NCBI GenBank assembly: GCA_040881945.1
Contig: JBBECF010000018.1
Coordinates: 1-45,864 of the forward strand
Direction: 5' to 3'
DNA length: 45,864 bases
Source: JBBECF01 sp040881945
Lineage (GTDB): Bacteria; Pseudomonadota; Alphaproteobacteria; Dongiales; Dongiaceae
In this document: in pieces, positions 34,025-41,557 of the stretch
How the letters are laid out: the number at the start of each line of letters is the position of its first letter
Numbering within the stretch: position 1 is the first letter of the stretch
Position numbers and translations under genes: made by a program
The notes under the pieces: model-generated
The model's database searches: none
Seen by the model: the letters and a program-made list of their open reading frames with translations, nothing else
What the model was told of the DNA's origin: nothing

Positions 34025-34071
34025 TGAAACGTTTCAAATGGACGGTAGCGGGTTTGGTGAGAGCGGGTCAA
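34025..34071 (-). promoter_or_regulatory. Promoter and perfect LacI-type operator of the btpA operon
   Basis: Reading leftward, TTGACC (34071-34066) and TACCGT (34047-34042) are spaced by 18 bases, and five bases further on lies the perfect 12-base palindrome TGAAACGTTTCA (34036-34025), at the expected transcription start. This position is right for repression, and the operon ends with a LacI-type DNA-binding protein, so autoregulation is likely. An 11/12 match stands upstream of the sugar transporter at 23298. Confidence 0.72.
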
Positions 34072-34134
34072 GCGTCCTATTGATCGTTGAAAACACAGTG
34101 ACAACGCCTCTCGCTCATCAGAGGCACTTGGCCG

Positions 34135-34332
34135 CTACGGGTTGCTCCAGCCAGGGAGTTGCACGGACAACGCCCCGGCAGGACTCACGCGGACCCGGCG
34201 GCCCGTGGCGGCCGCCTCGAGGACGGCGAGCGCCACGGCGAGCGACCGGACCCCGTCCTCCCCGGAGGCGGCCGGCCGGCCCGTTCCGCGTATTGCATCC
34301 ATGAAGTCGCGCACGGCGCGCCACTTACCCAC
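34135..34332 (-). pseudogene. Gfo/Idh/MocA oxidoreductase, C-terminal fragment
   Basis: The frame encodes FMDAIRGTGRPAASGEDG followed by RSLAVALAVLEAAATGRRV and ends at a TAG at 34135. This is the usual C-terminal end of NAD(P)-dependent Gfo/Idh/MocA sugar dehydrogenases (about 340 residues); only the last 60 or so remain. Similarity stops abruptly at about 34332, where sequence of another character starts. It belongs by strand and composition with the left-hand sugar cluster. Confidence 0.72.
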
Positions 34333-34477
34333 AGCTCCTACACCAGGTCAGCGGACGCTACCTCGCCAGCGACACCAGCCAATACAACAGCAGTTCGGCC
34401 ATCTCCAGCATGTGCCGGGATGATGACACGACTCGGCACTTCGCAAGCTATCTCGGGTCGGATAGAGTTTTCGGTAG

Positions 34478-34801
34478 CGACAGGGCGAGAAGCTGCTCAA
34501 GCGCATCAAATGGTGGGAGCAGTACACCGCCATAAACGATGGTGTGATGAACAACAACCCCTCGCCCGGCAACAAGGCGGGTGGCCTCAGCACGATCCTG
34601 GAAAAATCCTTAGGTGCAGTCGCCAAGGGTGGCACGACGGTGATGAGCGAAGTCTATGAATATTCCGAATTGGTGCGCGCCAAGGGACGGGAGATTTTCG
34701 AAACGATCCTGCGCATTGCGTCTGGCGAACGATCCAAATCGGAACGGCTCGGTTATGGCGACAGCGAGTTCGTGCCATGGCAGGTCGGCGCCGTGATGTA
34801 G
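34478..34801 (+). pseudogene. Altronate/galactarate dehydratase (UxaA/GarD family), truncated and internally deleted
   Basis: From about 34484 the frame reads GEKLLKRIKWWEQYTAINDG, NNNPSPGNKAGG, LSTILEKSLGAVAKGGTT and VYEYSELV, all highly conserved in the large UxaA/GarD-type hydro-lyases. It then jumps directly to IFETILRIASGERSKSE and EFVPWQVGAVM, the extreme C-terminus. The intervening roughly 90 residues, including the FMDTPGYDP and GRGS segments, are missing in frame, and the N-terminal two-thirds is gone. In-frame stops (TAG at 34475) close it upstream. It cannot be an active dehydratase. The RbsD/FucU gene starts 60 bases downstream. Confidence 0.8.
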
Positions 34802-34860
34802 CGCGGCACGCGACAATGGTTTGGACCCCAACACAATTCGGACGGAAACGGAGAAGCAGA

Positions 34861-35313
34861 ATGCTGAAAAATATCGACTCGCTGCTGAATGCGGATGTTC
34901 TATATGCCCTGCGAGCCATGGGTCATGGCGATGAGCTGGTGGTGTCGGATACCAATTTTCCATCCGATTCCGTCGCGCGAGACACGCGGCTTGGCCGCCT
35001 TCTGCATATTACCGGCGTCTCGGCGCCGGAAGCGATCCGCGCCATTCTTTCCGTCATGCCGCTCGATAGTTTCGTCGATCATCCGGCTCTGCGCATGGAG
35101 ATCGTCGGCAAGCCGAAAGAGATTCCGGACGTGCAGCGCGAAGTACAAGAAGCGGTCGATCACGCAGAGGGCAAGTCGGTGCCCTTGGGTGCCATCGAGC
35201 GCATGGCGTTCTATGAGCGCGCGCGCAAGGCCTATTGCGTGATCACGACCGGCGAGCGACGCTTTTATGGATGTTTCATCCTGAAAAAGGGCGTCATTCC
35301 CCCCGCGGCCTAA
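34861..35313 (+). CDS. RbsD/FucU-family sugar mutarotase
   Basis: A 150-aa cytosolic mutarotase that speeds the pyranose/furanose or alpha/beta interchange of ribose or fucose. The start MLKNIDSLLNADVLYALRAM and the GHGDELVVSDTNFPS segment (about 21-35) with its active-site His and Asp are diagnostic and closer to FucU than RbsD. GGAGAAG precedes the ATG at 34861. The ribokinase gene starts 21 bases after its stop, so the two form an operon supplying and phosphorylating one sugar. Codon usage has more A/T at third positions than the genes to the left. Confidence 0.9.
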   Translation: MLKNIDSLLNADVLYALRAMGHGDELVVSDTNFPSDSVARDTRLGRLLHITGVSAPEAIRAILSVMPLDSFVDHPALRMEIVGKPKEIPDVQREVQEAVDHAEGKSVPLGAIERMAFYERARKAYCVITTGERRFYGCFILKKGVIPPAA

Positions 35314-35334
35314 ACGAACCCAAGGCGCTGCAGC

Positions 35335-36255
35335 ATGAATCACGTTTCGATCCTCGGCATCTTCGTTGCCGACCTTGCCTTTCGTGCCTCCCGCGCACCT
35401 GCGATGGGGGAGACAATCATCGGTTCCGGTTTCAAGATGGGGCCGGGCGGCAAAGGCTCCAACCAGGCCGTCGCGGCGGCACGCGCGGGCGCCACCGTCA
35501 GCTTCATCTCACGCTTGGGTCGCGATGCATTCGGCGAGGTTGCGCTCGCAACCTGGCGGGCCGAAAACATCCGTACCGACAAGGTTTCGCTTGCCGACGA
35601 CCTGCCGACGGGTGCCGCCTATATCTTCGTCCATGAGGTCACCGGCGAGAATTGCATCATTGTCGTGCCGGGTGCCGGCGGGGCCATCACCAAGGCCGAT
35701 GTGGACCATGCCGCCGCCGATATCCGTTCTGCCAAGGTTTTCGTTACGCAACTGGAACAGCCGATCGAAACGGCGATGCATGGCCTGACGATCGCCAGGA
35801 ATGCCGGCGTCACGACGATCTTCAATCCGGCGCCGGCACGACCCCTACCGAATGAGATTTTTGCCCTATGCGATTTCATCACACCGAATGAATCGGAAGT
35901 ATCGGCGATCACGGGGATCGATGTAACGGGCGCCGAAAGCGCGAAGGCGGCCGCCGATCTCTTGCTGCTGCGCGGCGTCGGCACTGCCGTGATCACCTTG
36001 GGGGCGGCTGGAGCGCTTTATCACACCGACAACGAATCGATCCTGGTGCCGGCCTTCGCCGCGGGCAAAGTGGTAGAGACTACGGGCGCCGGCGATGCCT
36101 TCAACGGCGGCTTCGCGGCAGCCCTCGCCGCCGGCAAATCGCCGCTCGAGGCCGTGCGGTTCGCCTGCGCCACGGCGGGCATTGCCGTGACCCGTCCCGG
36201 CACAGCGCCGGCGATGCCGCGACTTTCGGAGATCGAGGCCCTACTCGCCCGATGA
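35335..36255 (+). CDS. rbsK: Ribokinase-like PfkB sugar kinase
   Basis: A 306-aa ATP-dependent sugar kinase. GPGGKGSNQAVAAARAGA (about 37-54) is the ribokinase substrate and dimer motif, and ETTGAGDAFNGGFAAAL contains the catalytic Asp and anion hole. Several features, including the NPAP strand (FNPAPARPLP) and TPNESE, are typical of true ribokinases. It follows the FucU-like mutarotase in an apparent two-gene operon and converges on the creatininase-family gene with three bases between stops. Ribose is likely but not proven. Confidence 0.88.
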   Translation: MNHVSILGIFVADLAFRASRAPAMGETIIGSGFKMGPGGKGSNQAVAAARAGATVSFISRLGRDAFGEVALATWRAENIRTDKVSLADDLPTGAAYIFVHEVTGENCIIVVPGAGGAITKADVDHAAADIRSAKVFVTQLEQPIETAMHGLTIARNAGVTTIFNPAPARPLPNEIFALCDFITPNESEVSAITGIDVTGAESAKAAADLLLLRGVGTAVITLGAAGALYHTDNESILVPAFAAGKVVETTGAGDAFNGGFAAALAAGKSPLEAVRFACATAGIAVTRPGTAPAMPRLSEIEALLAR

Positions 36256-36258
36256 AAT

Positions 36259-37062
36259 TCAGCGCTTCTTTTTTCGTGCGAGAGCTTTCTTGCGCGGCGT
36301 GGCGATCTTCTTCCGGGTATTACCGAGGCCCATTACCGCGCGCATCTGCGCGAGGATGAGGTTCCGCCCTTTGCGGCCCAATTCCGGCGACGCCCGCTTG
36401 GCGCTCCGCGTGAACCATTGCTTGGCGGAGAAGCGCTGCATGTCGACCCCTTCCGGGCAGAGATCGAGCATGAGCGAGGTTTCGCCTTCGCCGGCGTGGT
36501 CGAAGGGAAACTGCTGGATGGCCTCCGCCGGCAGCAAAGGGTGCACCTGAATCCAATTGAAGGGGTCGGCCTTGTCCGCCTGCTGTGCGTAGTAATTGGC
36601 CATCGTCGCATGACCCCACCAGCCTTCCCCACGCTCCTTCTCCAGAAAGGCGAAGATCGCCTGACGCGCGGCAAAGCGAAACGATAGATCGGTCGGCATT
36701 CCGGCGGCGAAATTCTCCGTCTGATGGTGAATGAAGGCGTGGATATTACGGAACCCGATCCGTAAGAGCGAGCTGAAGAGCGATTGCGCGAAGGGGAAGA
36801 GCCGGTCGGCCGGCACGTCAATGGTTCCGTTCCCCTCCGGCGCGGCAACGGCATAGCTTGCCGTACCGTAATAAAAGGGCGGCAGGATGACGATATCGGC
36901 CTCGCGCTCCAGGCGTTCGAGGCTGCGCGTGACGGCAAGCGTATCCATGCCCACGGCCAAGTGCTCGCCGTGATACTCCAGAACCCCCAGCGGCAGGACA
37001 ATTGGCCAATTTTCATTGATCGCCCGACGGATCTGATGCGGCAACATGAGTTCGTATCGCAT
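36259..37062 (-). CDS. Creatininase-family metal hydrolase with altered metal site and lysine-rich tail
   Basis: A 267-aa protein of the creatininase/MftE fold, whose members cleave amide bonds with two metal ions. The first ligand motif is conserved, LEYHGEHLAVGMD, giving Glu29, His31, His34 and Asp40. The second motif, normally NGH-x-x-N, reads HHQTEN (about 112-117), so the metal-binding His is replaced by Gln while the following Glu is kept. The last 20 residues are rich in Lys and Arg and resemble a nucleic-acid-binding or disordered tail. It is divergent from the MalK gene at 37182, with an inverted repeat between them. Activity cannot be assumed. Confidence 0.82.
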   Translation of the reverse strand: MRYELMLPHQIRRAINENWPIVLPLGVLEYHGEHLAVGMDTLAVTRSLERLEREADIVILPPFYYGTASYAVAAPEGNGTIDVPADRLFPFAQSLFSSLLRIGFRNIHAFIHHQTENFAAGMPTDLSFRFAARQAIFAFLEKERGEGWWGHATMANYYAQQADKADPFNWIQVHPLLPAEAIQQFPFDHAGEGETSLMLDLCPEGVDMQRFSAKQWFTRSAKRASPELGRKGRNLILAQMRAVMGLGNTRKKIATPRKKALARKKKR

Positions 37063-37076
37063 GCGCTGACTCCCCT

Positions 37077-37091
37077 CTTGGCAAGGCCAAG
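37077..37091. promoter_or_regulatory. Inverted repeat CTTGGC-AAG-GCCAAG between divergent genes
   Basis: A perfect six-base inverted repeat with a three-base centre lies between the creatininase-family gene and the MalK gene, 14 bases upstream of the former. Possible operator for an unidentified regulator; no second copy was noticed. Confidence 0.4.
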
Positions 37092-37181
37092 ATGTGTGCT
37101 CTCGACGTCCCGGAATCCATGGCTTAGTGTTGCCCCCGCCTCAGGCGAAAGCTAGGGGCAAGACAGGGGGCGGGTGCGGGA

Positions 37182-38243
37182 ATGGCATCGGTCGATTTGA
37201 TCGAGGTACGCAAGACCTATGCGGAACATGAGGTCATCCATGGCGTTTCAATCCAGATCGCCGATGGAGAGTTCGTCGCCCTGGTCGGCCCTTCAGGTTG
37301 CGGCAAGTCAACCCTGCTGCGCATGATTGCCGGGCTGGAGCCGATCACGGCCGGCGAAGTCCGCATCGCGGATCGGGTGGTGAACGATCTGGAGCCAAAG
37401 GATCGCGACATCGCGATGGTGTTCCAGAATTACGCCCTTTATCCCCATAAGAACGTAGCGGACAATATGAGTTTCTCGCTGCAAATGCGGCGCCTGCCGA
37501 AGACGGAAATTGGCGAGCGCGTGCAGCGCGCCGCCGAAATCCTTGATCTCGTTCCATATCTTGCGCGTTATCCGCGCCAGCTTTCCGGCGGTCAGCGCCA
37601 GCGCGTCGCCATGGGCCGCGCCATCGTGCGCGACCCCAAAGTCTTCTTGTTCGATGAACCTTTGTCCAACCTCGATGCCAAGTTGCGCGTGCAGATGCGC
37701 GCCGAAATCAAGGAACTGCACCAGCGCTTGAAGACGACGACGGTCTACGTGACGCATGATCAGGTCGAGGCGATGACCATGGCCGATCGAATTGTCGTTT
37801 TGCATCACGGAAACGTCGAGCAGGTCGGCACGCCCCTCGAGCTCTATGACCGACCCGCCAATCTCTTTGTCGCCGGCTTCATTGGATCGCCGGCGATGAA
37901 CATGATCGCGGGTACGGTCGAGGCCGGCGCAAAGCCGGCCTTCGTCGCGGCGAACGGCATCCGCCTGCCGCTCGGCAAGGCGCCCGATGGGCTCGATGGA
38001 CGGAAGGTCATTTATGGGTTCCGTCCGGAACACCTTACCCTCGGCGGGTCGCTGCTGCTGGAGGTGAGCGTGATTGAGCCAACGGGCTCCGAGACGCAGG
38101 TGGTGGCTAAACTTGCCGGGCAGAAGATCGTCGGCGTATTTCGTGAACGCATCACGACCCGACCCGGCGAAAAACTGGCTGTTACACCCAATCTTTCCAC
38201 CGTACACCTCTTCGACGCCGTTTCGGGCCAACGCGTGGACTAG
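37182..38243 (+). CDS. Sugar ABC transporter ATP-binding protein (MalK/UgpC type)
   Basis: A 353-aa ATPase with Walker A GPSGCGKSTLLRM (about 37-49), signature LSGGQRQRVAMGRA, Walker B VFLFDEPLSNLDA and switch YVTHDQVEAMTMAD, then a C-terminal regulatory OB/TOBE domain with GFRPEHL near 284. It serves the binding protein and two permeases encoded from 38575. It ends with a hairpin at 38250, and the binding-protein gene has its own likely promoter, so the ATPase may be transcribed separately. Confidence 0.92.
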   Translation: MASVDLIEVRKTYAEHEVIHGVSIQIADGEFVALVGPSGCGKSTLLRMIAGLEPITAGEVRIADRVVNDLEPKDRDIAMVFQNYALYPHKNVADNMSFSLQMRRLPKTEIGERVQRAAEILDLVPYLARYPRQLSGGQRQRVAMGRAIVRDPKVFLFDEPLSNLDAKLRVQMRAEIKELHQRLKTTTVYVTHDQVEAMTMADRIVVLHHGNVEQVGTPLELYDRPANLFVAGFIGSPAMNMIAGTVEAGAKPAFVAANGIRLPLGKAPDGLDGRKVIYGFRPEHLTLGGSLLLEVSVIEPTGSETQVVAKLAGQKIVGVFRERITTRPGEKLAVTPNLSTVHLFDAVSGQRVD

Positions 38244-38249
38244 ATCGCG

Positions 38250-38277
38250 CGCGAGGCCCCGATCCACGGCCCTCGCG
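38250..38277 (+). terminator. Hairpin after the MalK gene
   Basis: CGCGAGG (38250-38256) pairs with CCTCGCG (38271-38277), loop 14 bases, seven bases after the stop. The whole 331-base gap 38244-38574 has no credible gene; it holds this hairpin, a promoter at 38345 and the ribosome-binding site of the next gene. Confidence 0.5.
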
Positions 38278-38344
38278 GTCCATGCTGCGTTGCACAGAAA
38301 CATCCGGCGGCCGGCGCTTTTCGCGCCACCCCGCCCGGGTTTCG

Positions 38345-38373
38345 TTGACAAGCAAAGACGCCGTTCGCATACT
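38345..38373 (+). promoter_or_regulatory. Probable sigma70-type promoter for the binding-protein operon
   Basis: A perfect TTGACA (38345-38350) is followed after exactly 17 bases by CATACT (38368-38373). It lies about 200 bases upstream of the binding-protein start and downstream of the hairpin behind the MalK gene. Confidence 0.55.
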
Positions 38374-38574
38374 CGCTTCCGCGTCCTTCAGATCACGAAG
38401 TTGTGCTGTGGACGGCTGGAGTCTTCTGCGCTGATTGCACCACCGTCGTGGGTTCGCTTTAGGCCCCGTTCAATCGAGCCTCGCCACGATAAGCGTGAAA
38501 CCAGTCGCCGTTCTCCTCCAGACGGCGGGGCACAATATTTGGGTTGCGCGGGCGCTTCATGGGAGGAAAACAAC

Positions 38575-40218
38575 ATGAAAGTCGAACTCTTTAATCTGGT
38601 CAGCCGCCGCAGCGCCCTGAAGGGCGGCCTTGCGATTTCCGCGCTTGGCGTTGCCGGCGCGATCGGCGCCTTGCCGAGAAGTGCCGGCGCCGCCGACGAT
38701 CTCCGTACGCAATTGCTGAAAGTCCCCGGCGTCGGCAAAGGCTCGCCGACGGATGCCGATTGGCAGAAGGTTGGTGAACTTTGCCTGGGTGGTACCAAGG
38801 CAAATATCAAGGAAGGCGAGTTCAAGGGCGTTGAACTGACCTTCATGGGGCTCAACAACCAGAACCTTCACAACCTGCTCTTCCGTGGCTTCCTGAAGCC
38901 ATGGGAGGCCCATACCGGTGCCAAGATCAACTGGATCGATCTTGCCCAGGCGGATTACAACCCGCGCCTGCAACAGGCGATCGCCACGGGCACGGTCGAT
39001 TTCGATATCGTCGAGATGGGCGCGCCGTTCGAAGGCGATGTCTGCGGCAAGGGTCTTGCCTCGGAAATGCCGGATTGGGTCAAGCAGCAGATCGAGATGG
39101 ACGATTATGTCGGCTATCTGAAGGCGCCGGTCGGCACCTGGAACGGCAAGACCTATCGTATCTCGATCGATGGTGACGCCCACAACTTCAACTATCGGAC
39201 CGATTACTTCTCCGACGCCGAACTCGCCGCCGCCTGGAAGGCCGAAGGCCATGCAGGCGAATGGGGCGTGCCGACGACCTGGCAGAAGGTGCAGGAAGTC
39301 ACGAAGTTCCTGAAAGGCAAGAAAGTGGCCGGCCAGGACGCCTACGGCTATCTCGACCCGATCAAGGGTTGGGGCGGCTTTGGCTTCTACTTCCTCGGCA
39401 GTCGCGCCACCGCCTATGCCAAGCACCCGGACGATCCGGCCTGGCTGTTCGATGCCGACACGATGAAGCCGCGCATCAACAATCCGGCCTGGGTCCGCGC
39501 AATCCAGGACGTGATCGATGCCCTGCCCTTCGAACCGGCCGATCAACTGAACGCCGATCCGGGAACGACGGGCTTCCAGCAATTCCTGGCCGGCACGGGT
39601 TCGATGCTCTCCTGGTGGGGCGACATCGGCTCCAACGCGAAGACCAGTGACAGCTCCGTCATCGGCGATTCCGTCGGCTTCTCCATCCTGCCGGGTTCGG
39701 ACGACGTCTATAATTCGAAGACCGGTCAGTGGGACAAGCTGGCGAGCGGTGCGAATTATGCGCCGAACATGGCCTATATCGGCTGGGGCGTTTATGTCAT
39801 GGCCCGAGTCGATAGCGACTCGCTCAAGCAAAAGGCGGCCTGGAGTGCGGCGGCCCATCTCGGCGGGAAGGACATCTCGCTCTGGACGGCGGCCTATCCT
39901 TCCGGCTTTCAGCCCTATCGCAACAGCCATTTCGACATTTCGGAATGGGTTGGCGCCGGCTACGACGAGGCCTTCATCACGTCGTATCTCGATTCCGAGG
40001 CGAATTCCTACAACCATCCGAATGCCGCGATCGAACCGCGCATCCCCGGCATCTTCCAGTATTACAGCGTTGCCGAGGACGAGCTGTCCAAGATCTGGGC
40101 CGGCGGTTCGGATGCCCAGACCGGCGCCGACAGGATTGCCGCAGCCTGGGAAAAGATCACGGACGAGATCGGTCGCGAAAACCAGATCAAACTCTACAAG
40201 GCGTCGCTCGGCCTCTGA
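38575..40218 (+). CDS. Large TAT-exported sugar ABC transporter binding protein (UgpB/MalE class)
   Basis: A 547-aa periplasmic binding protein, longer than the usual 400-450 residues of the class. The N-terminus has a twin-arginine signal, SRRSALKGGLAISALG, with a cleavage-like RSAGAADD near 40, so it may be exported folded. The body contains IDLAQADYNPRLQQAIATG and FDIVEMGAP, typical of cluster-B sugar-binding proteins. The ATG at 38575 has GGGAGGA upstream; longer in-frame starts would bury the signal. The hairpin at 40248 follows. Length is reminiscent of the glycerol-binding GlpV group, but that identity is not claimed. Confidence 0.9.
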   Translation: MKVELFNLVSRRSALKGGLAISALGVAGAIGALPRSAGAADDLRTQLLKVPGVGKGSPTDADWQKVGELCLGGTKANIKEGEFKGVELTFMGLNNQNLHNLLFRGFLKPWEAHTGAKINWIDLAQADYNPRLQQAIATGTVDFDIVEMGAPFEGDVCGKGLASEMPDWVKQQIEMDDYVGYLKAPVGTWNGKTYRISIDGDAHNFNYRTDYFSDAELAAAWKAEGHAGEWGVPTTWQKVQEVTKFLKGKKVAGQDAYGYLDPIKGWGGFGFYFLGSRATAYAKHPDDPAWLFDADTMKPRINNPAWVRAIQDVIDALPFEPADQLNADPGTTGFQQFLAGTGSMLSWWGDIGSNAKTSDSSVIGDSVGFSILPGSDDVYNSKTGQWDKLASGANYAPNMAYIGWGVYVMARVDSDSLKQKAAWSAAAHLGGKDISLWTAAYPSGFQPYRNSHFDISEWVGAGYDEAFITSYLDSEANSYNHPNAAIEPRIPGIFQYYSVAEDELSKIWAGGSDAQTGADRIAAAWEKITDEIGRENQIKLYKASLGL

Positions 40219-40247
40219 TCGAAAGATCGTGAGACGTTAGCGTCAAG

Positions 40248-40280
40248 GGACTGGTGGTGCGTTAAAGGTACCACCAGTCC
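40248..40280 (+). terminator. Intercistronic hairpin after the binding-protein gene
   Basis: GGACTGGTGGT (40248-40258) and ACCACCAGTCC (40270-40280) form a perfect 11-bp stem with an 11-base loop, followed by GCATTTTC, a short T run. Partial termination before the permease genes is likely. Confidence 0.7.
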
Positions 40281-40352
40281 GCATTTTCTCCCACGATCTC
40301 GGCTGCCGGTTTTCCCACCGCCGGACGCTTACCGGAAAACCATTCCCGACAA

Positions 40353-41513
40353 GTGAATTCAAGAGTGCAGGACGCTCCTTCGCCTTCGCCATCCGCAGCA
40401 TCACCTTCGACGTCGGCACGCAAGCGTACCGCCGCGCTTGGTGTTTCGGGGCGATCGCCGACGCGCGTCGCCGCGGGCAAGCGCCTGATCGTCATTGCCT
40501 CCGCTTTGTTCGGCGCTGTCGCCCTGGCACAAATTCTTTTTAAGCTCGATCTCACCACCCGGGGTTTCGAGACCTGGCGGCCGGTTGTTTATGCCTATCT
40601 CCTCTGGGGCGTGGCGTTTGCCATCGGTCAGGTGTGGAGCCGCGGGACGGAGGGAGAAAAATCGCTCTTCGTTCTGCCGGCCGTGCTTTTCACCGTGGCG
40701 GTGGTGATTTTTCCGACCTTCTTCGGCCTTTATATCGCCTTTACGGATTGGAACTTGAGCTCCTTCGAAGGCCGGCGTTTTAGTGGCCTCAAGAACCTCT
40801 ATGCACTCTTTGCCGATCCCTATTACTGGAATGCCCTTGGCAATATGGTGTTCTATGTGGTGGCGGTCCTGGCGCAATACGCGATTGCCTTCGGCCTTGC
40901 CCTCTTGCTGAATGCCGATATTCGAGCGCGCAAATTCTTTCGCGTCGCCTTCTTGCTGCCCTTCATGCTGAGCCCCGTTGCGGTAAGTTGGATGATCGGC
41001 AAGTCGCTGATGGAATATCGCTTCGGCCCGATTGCGACCCTGGCGCGGTACCTGGGTTGGGACAGTCCGACATTCTTCACGACGCCCTGGATCGCAAAGT
41101 TCAGCATCGCCATCATGGATGCGTGGGTCTGGATTCCCTTTATCATGATCATGCTGCTGGCCGGCCTGCAGGCCCTGCCGAAGGAACTATCCGAGGCGGC
41201 GAAGGTCGACGGCGCCAATCGCTGGCAGTCCTTTTGGCAGATCACCTTTCCGCTGATGTTGCCGGTCAGCGCCACGGCGATCGTTTTGCGCATCATCTTC
41301 CAGTTGAAGCTCGCCGATATCGTCATCAATGTGACCTCGGGCGGCCCGGGCGGGGCCACCGACACCGTCTCCTCCTTCATTTTCCGTGAATATCGCGACC
41401 GGTCGAATGTCGGCTATGGCACGATGCTGGCGGAATTCTATCTCGTCATCATCATCGTTTTCATCACCTTGCTATTGAAATTCATCAATCGTTGGACGAA
41501 AAAGATCCAGTGA
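40353..41513 (+). CDS. Sugar ABC transporter permease 1 (MalF/UgpA type)
   Basis: A 386-aa inner-membrane protein. After a Ser/Pro-rich cytoplasmic start there are two extra membrane segments (about 45-62 and 75-92), then the standard six-segment core beginning near 103. The docking loop LSEAAKVDGANRWQSFWQIT is at about 280-299. The GTG at 40353 is the only sensible start; a GTG at 40365 is an alternative. It pairs with the next gene product. The additional segments recall MalF, which also has extra membrane helices. Confidence 0.9.
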   Translation: MNSRVQDAPSPSPSAASPSTSARKRTAALGVSGRSPTRVAAGKRLIVIASALFGAVALAQILFKLDLTTRGFETWRPVVYAYLLWGVAFAIGQVWSRGTEGEKSLFVLPAVLFTVAVVIFPTFFGLYIAFTDWNLSSFEGRRFSGLKNLYALFADPYYWNALGNMVFYVVAVLAQYAIAFGLALLLNADIRARKFFRVAFLLPFMLSPVAVSWMIGKSLMEYRFGPIATLARYLGWDSPTFFTTPWIAKFSIAIMDAWVWIPFIMIMLLAGLQALPKELSEAAKVDGANRWQSFWQITFPLMLPVSATAIVLRIIFQLKLADIVINVTSGGPGGATDTVSSFIFREYRDRSNVGYGTMLAEFYLVIIIVFITLLLKFINRWTKKIQ

Positions 41514-41557
41514 GGTCGTTGTCGGGGCGAAACAAGGAAGTGGCGGAAATCGGAATC

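Noticed and set aside
34333..34477. Possible additional gene between the two pseudogenes
   Set aside because: All frames give unrecognisable sequence with stops; probably degenerate remains.
34817..34832. GTTTGG near CCAAC, like a third IclR-type operator
   Set aside because: Spacer is three bases instead of five, the second half-site is imperfect and the ATAGTATT element is absent.
38074..38574. N-terminal extension of the large binding protein across the intergenic region
   Set aside because: It would place 167 residues before a twin-arginine signal; the ATG at 38575 has a strong ribosome-binding site.
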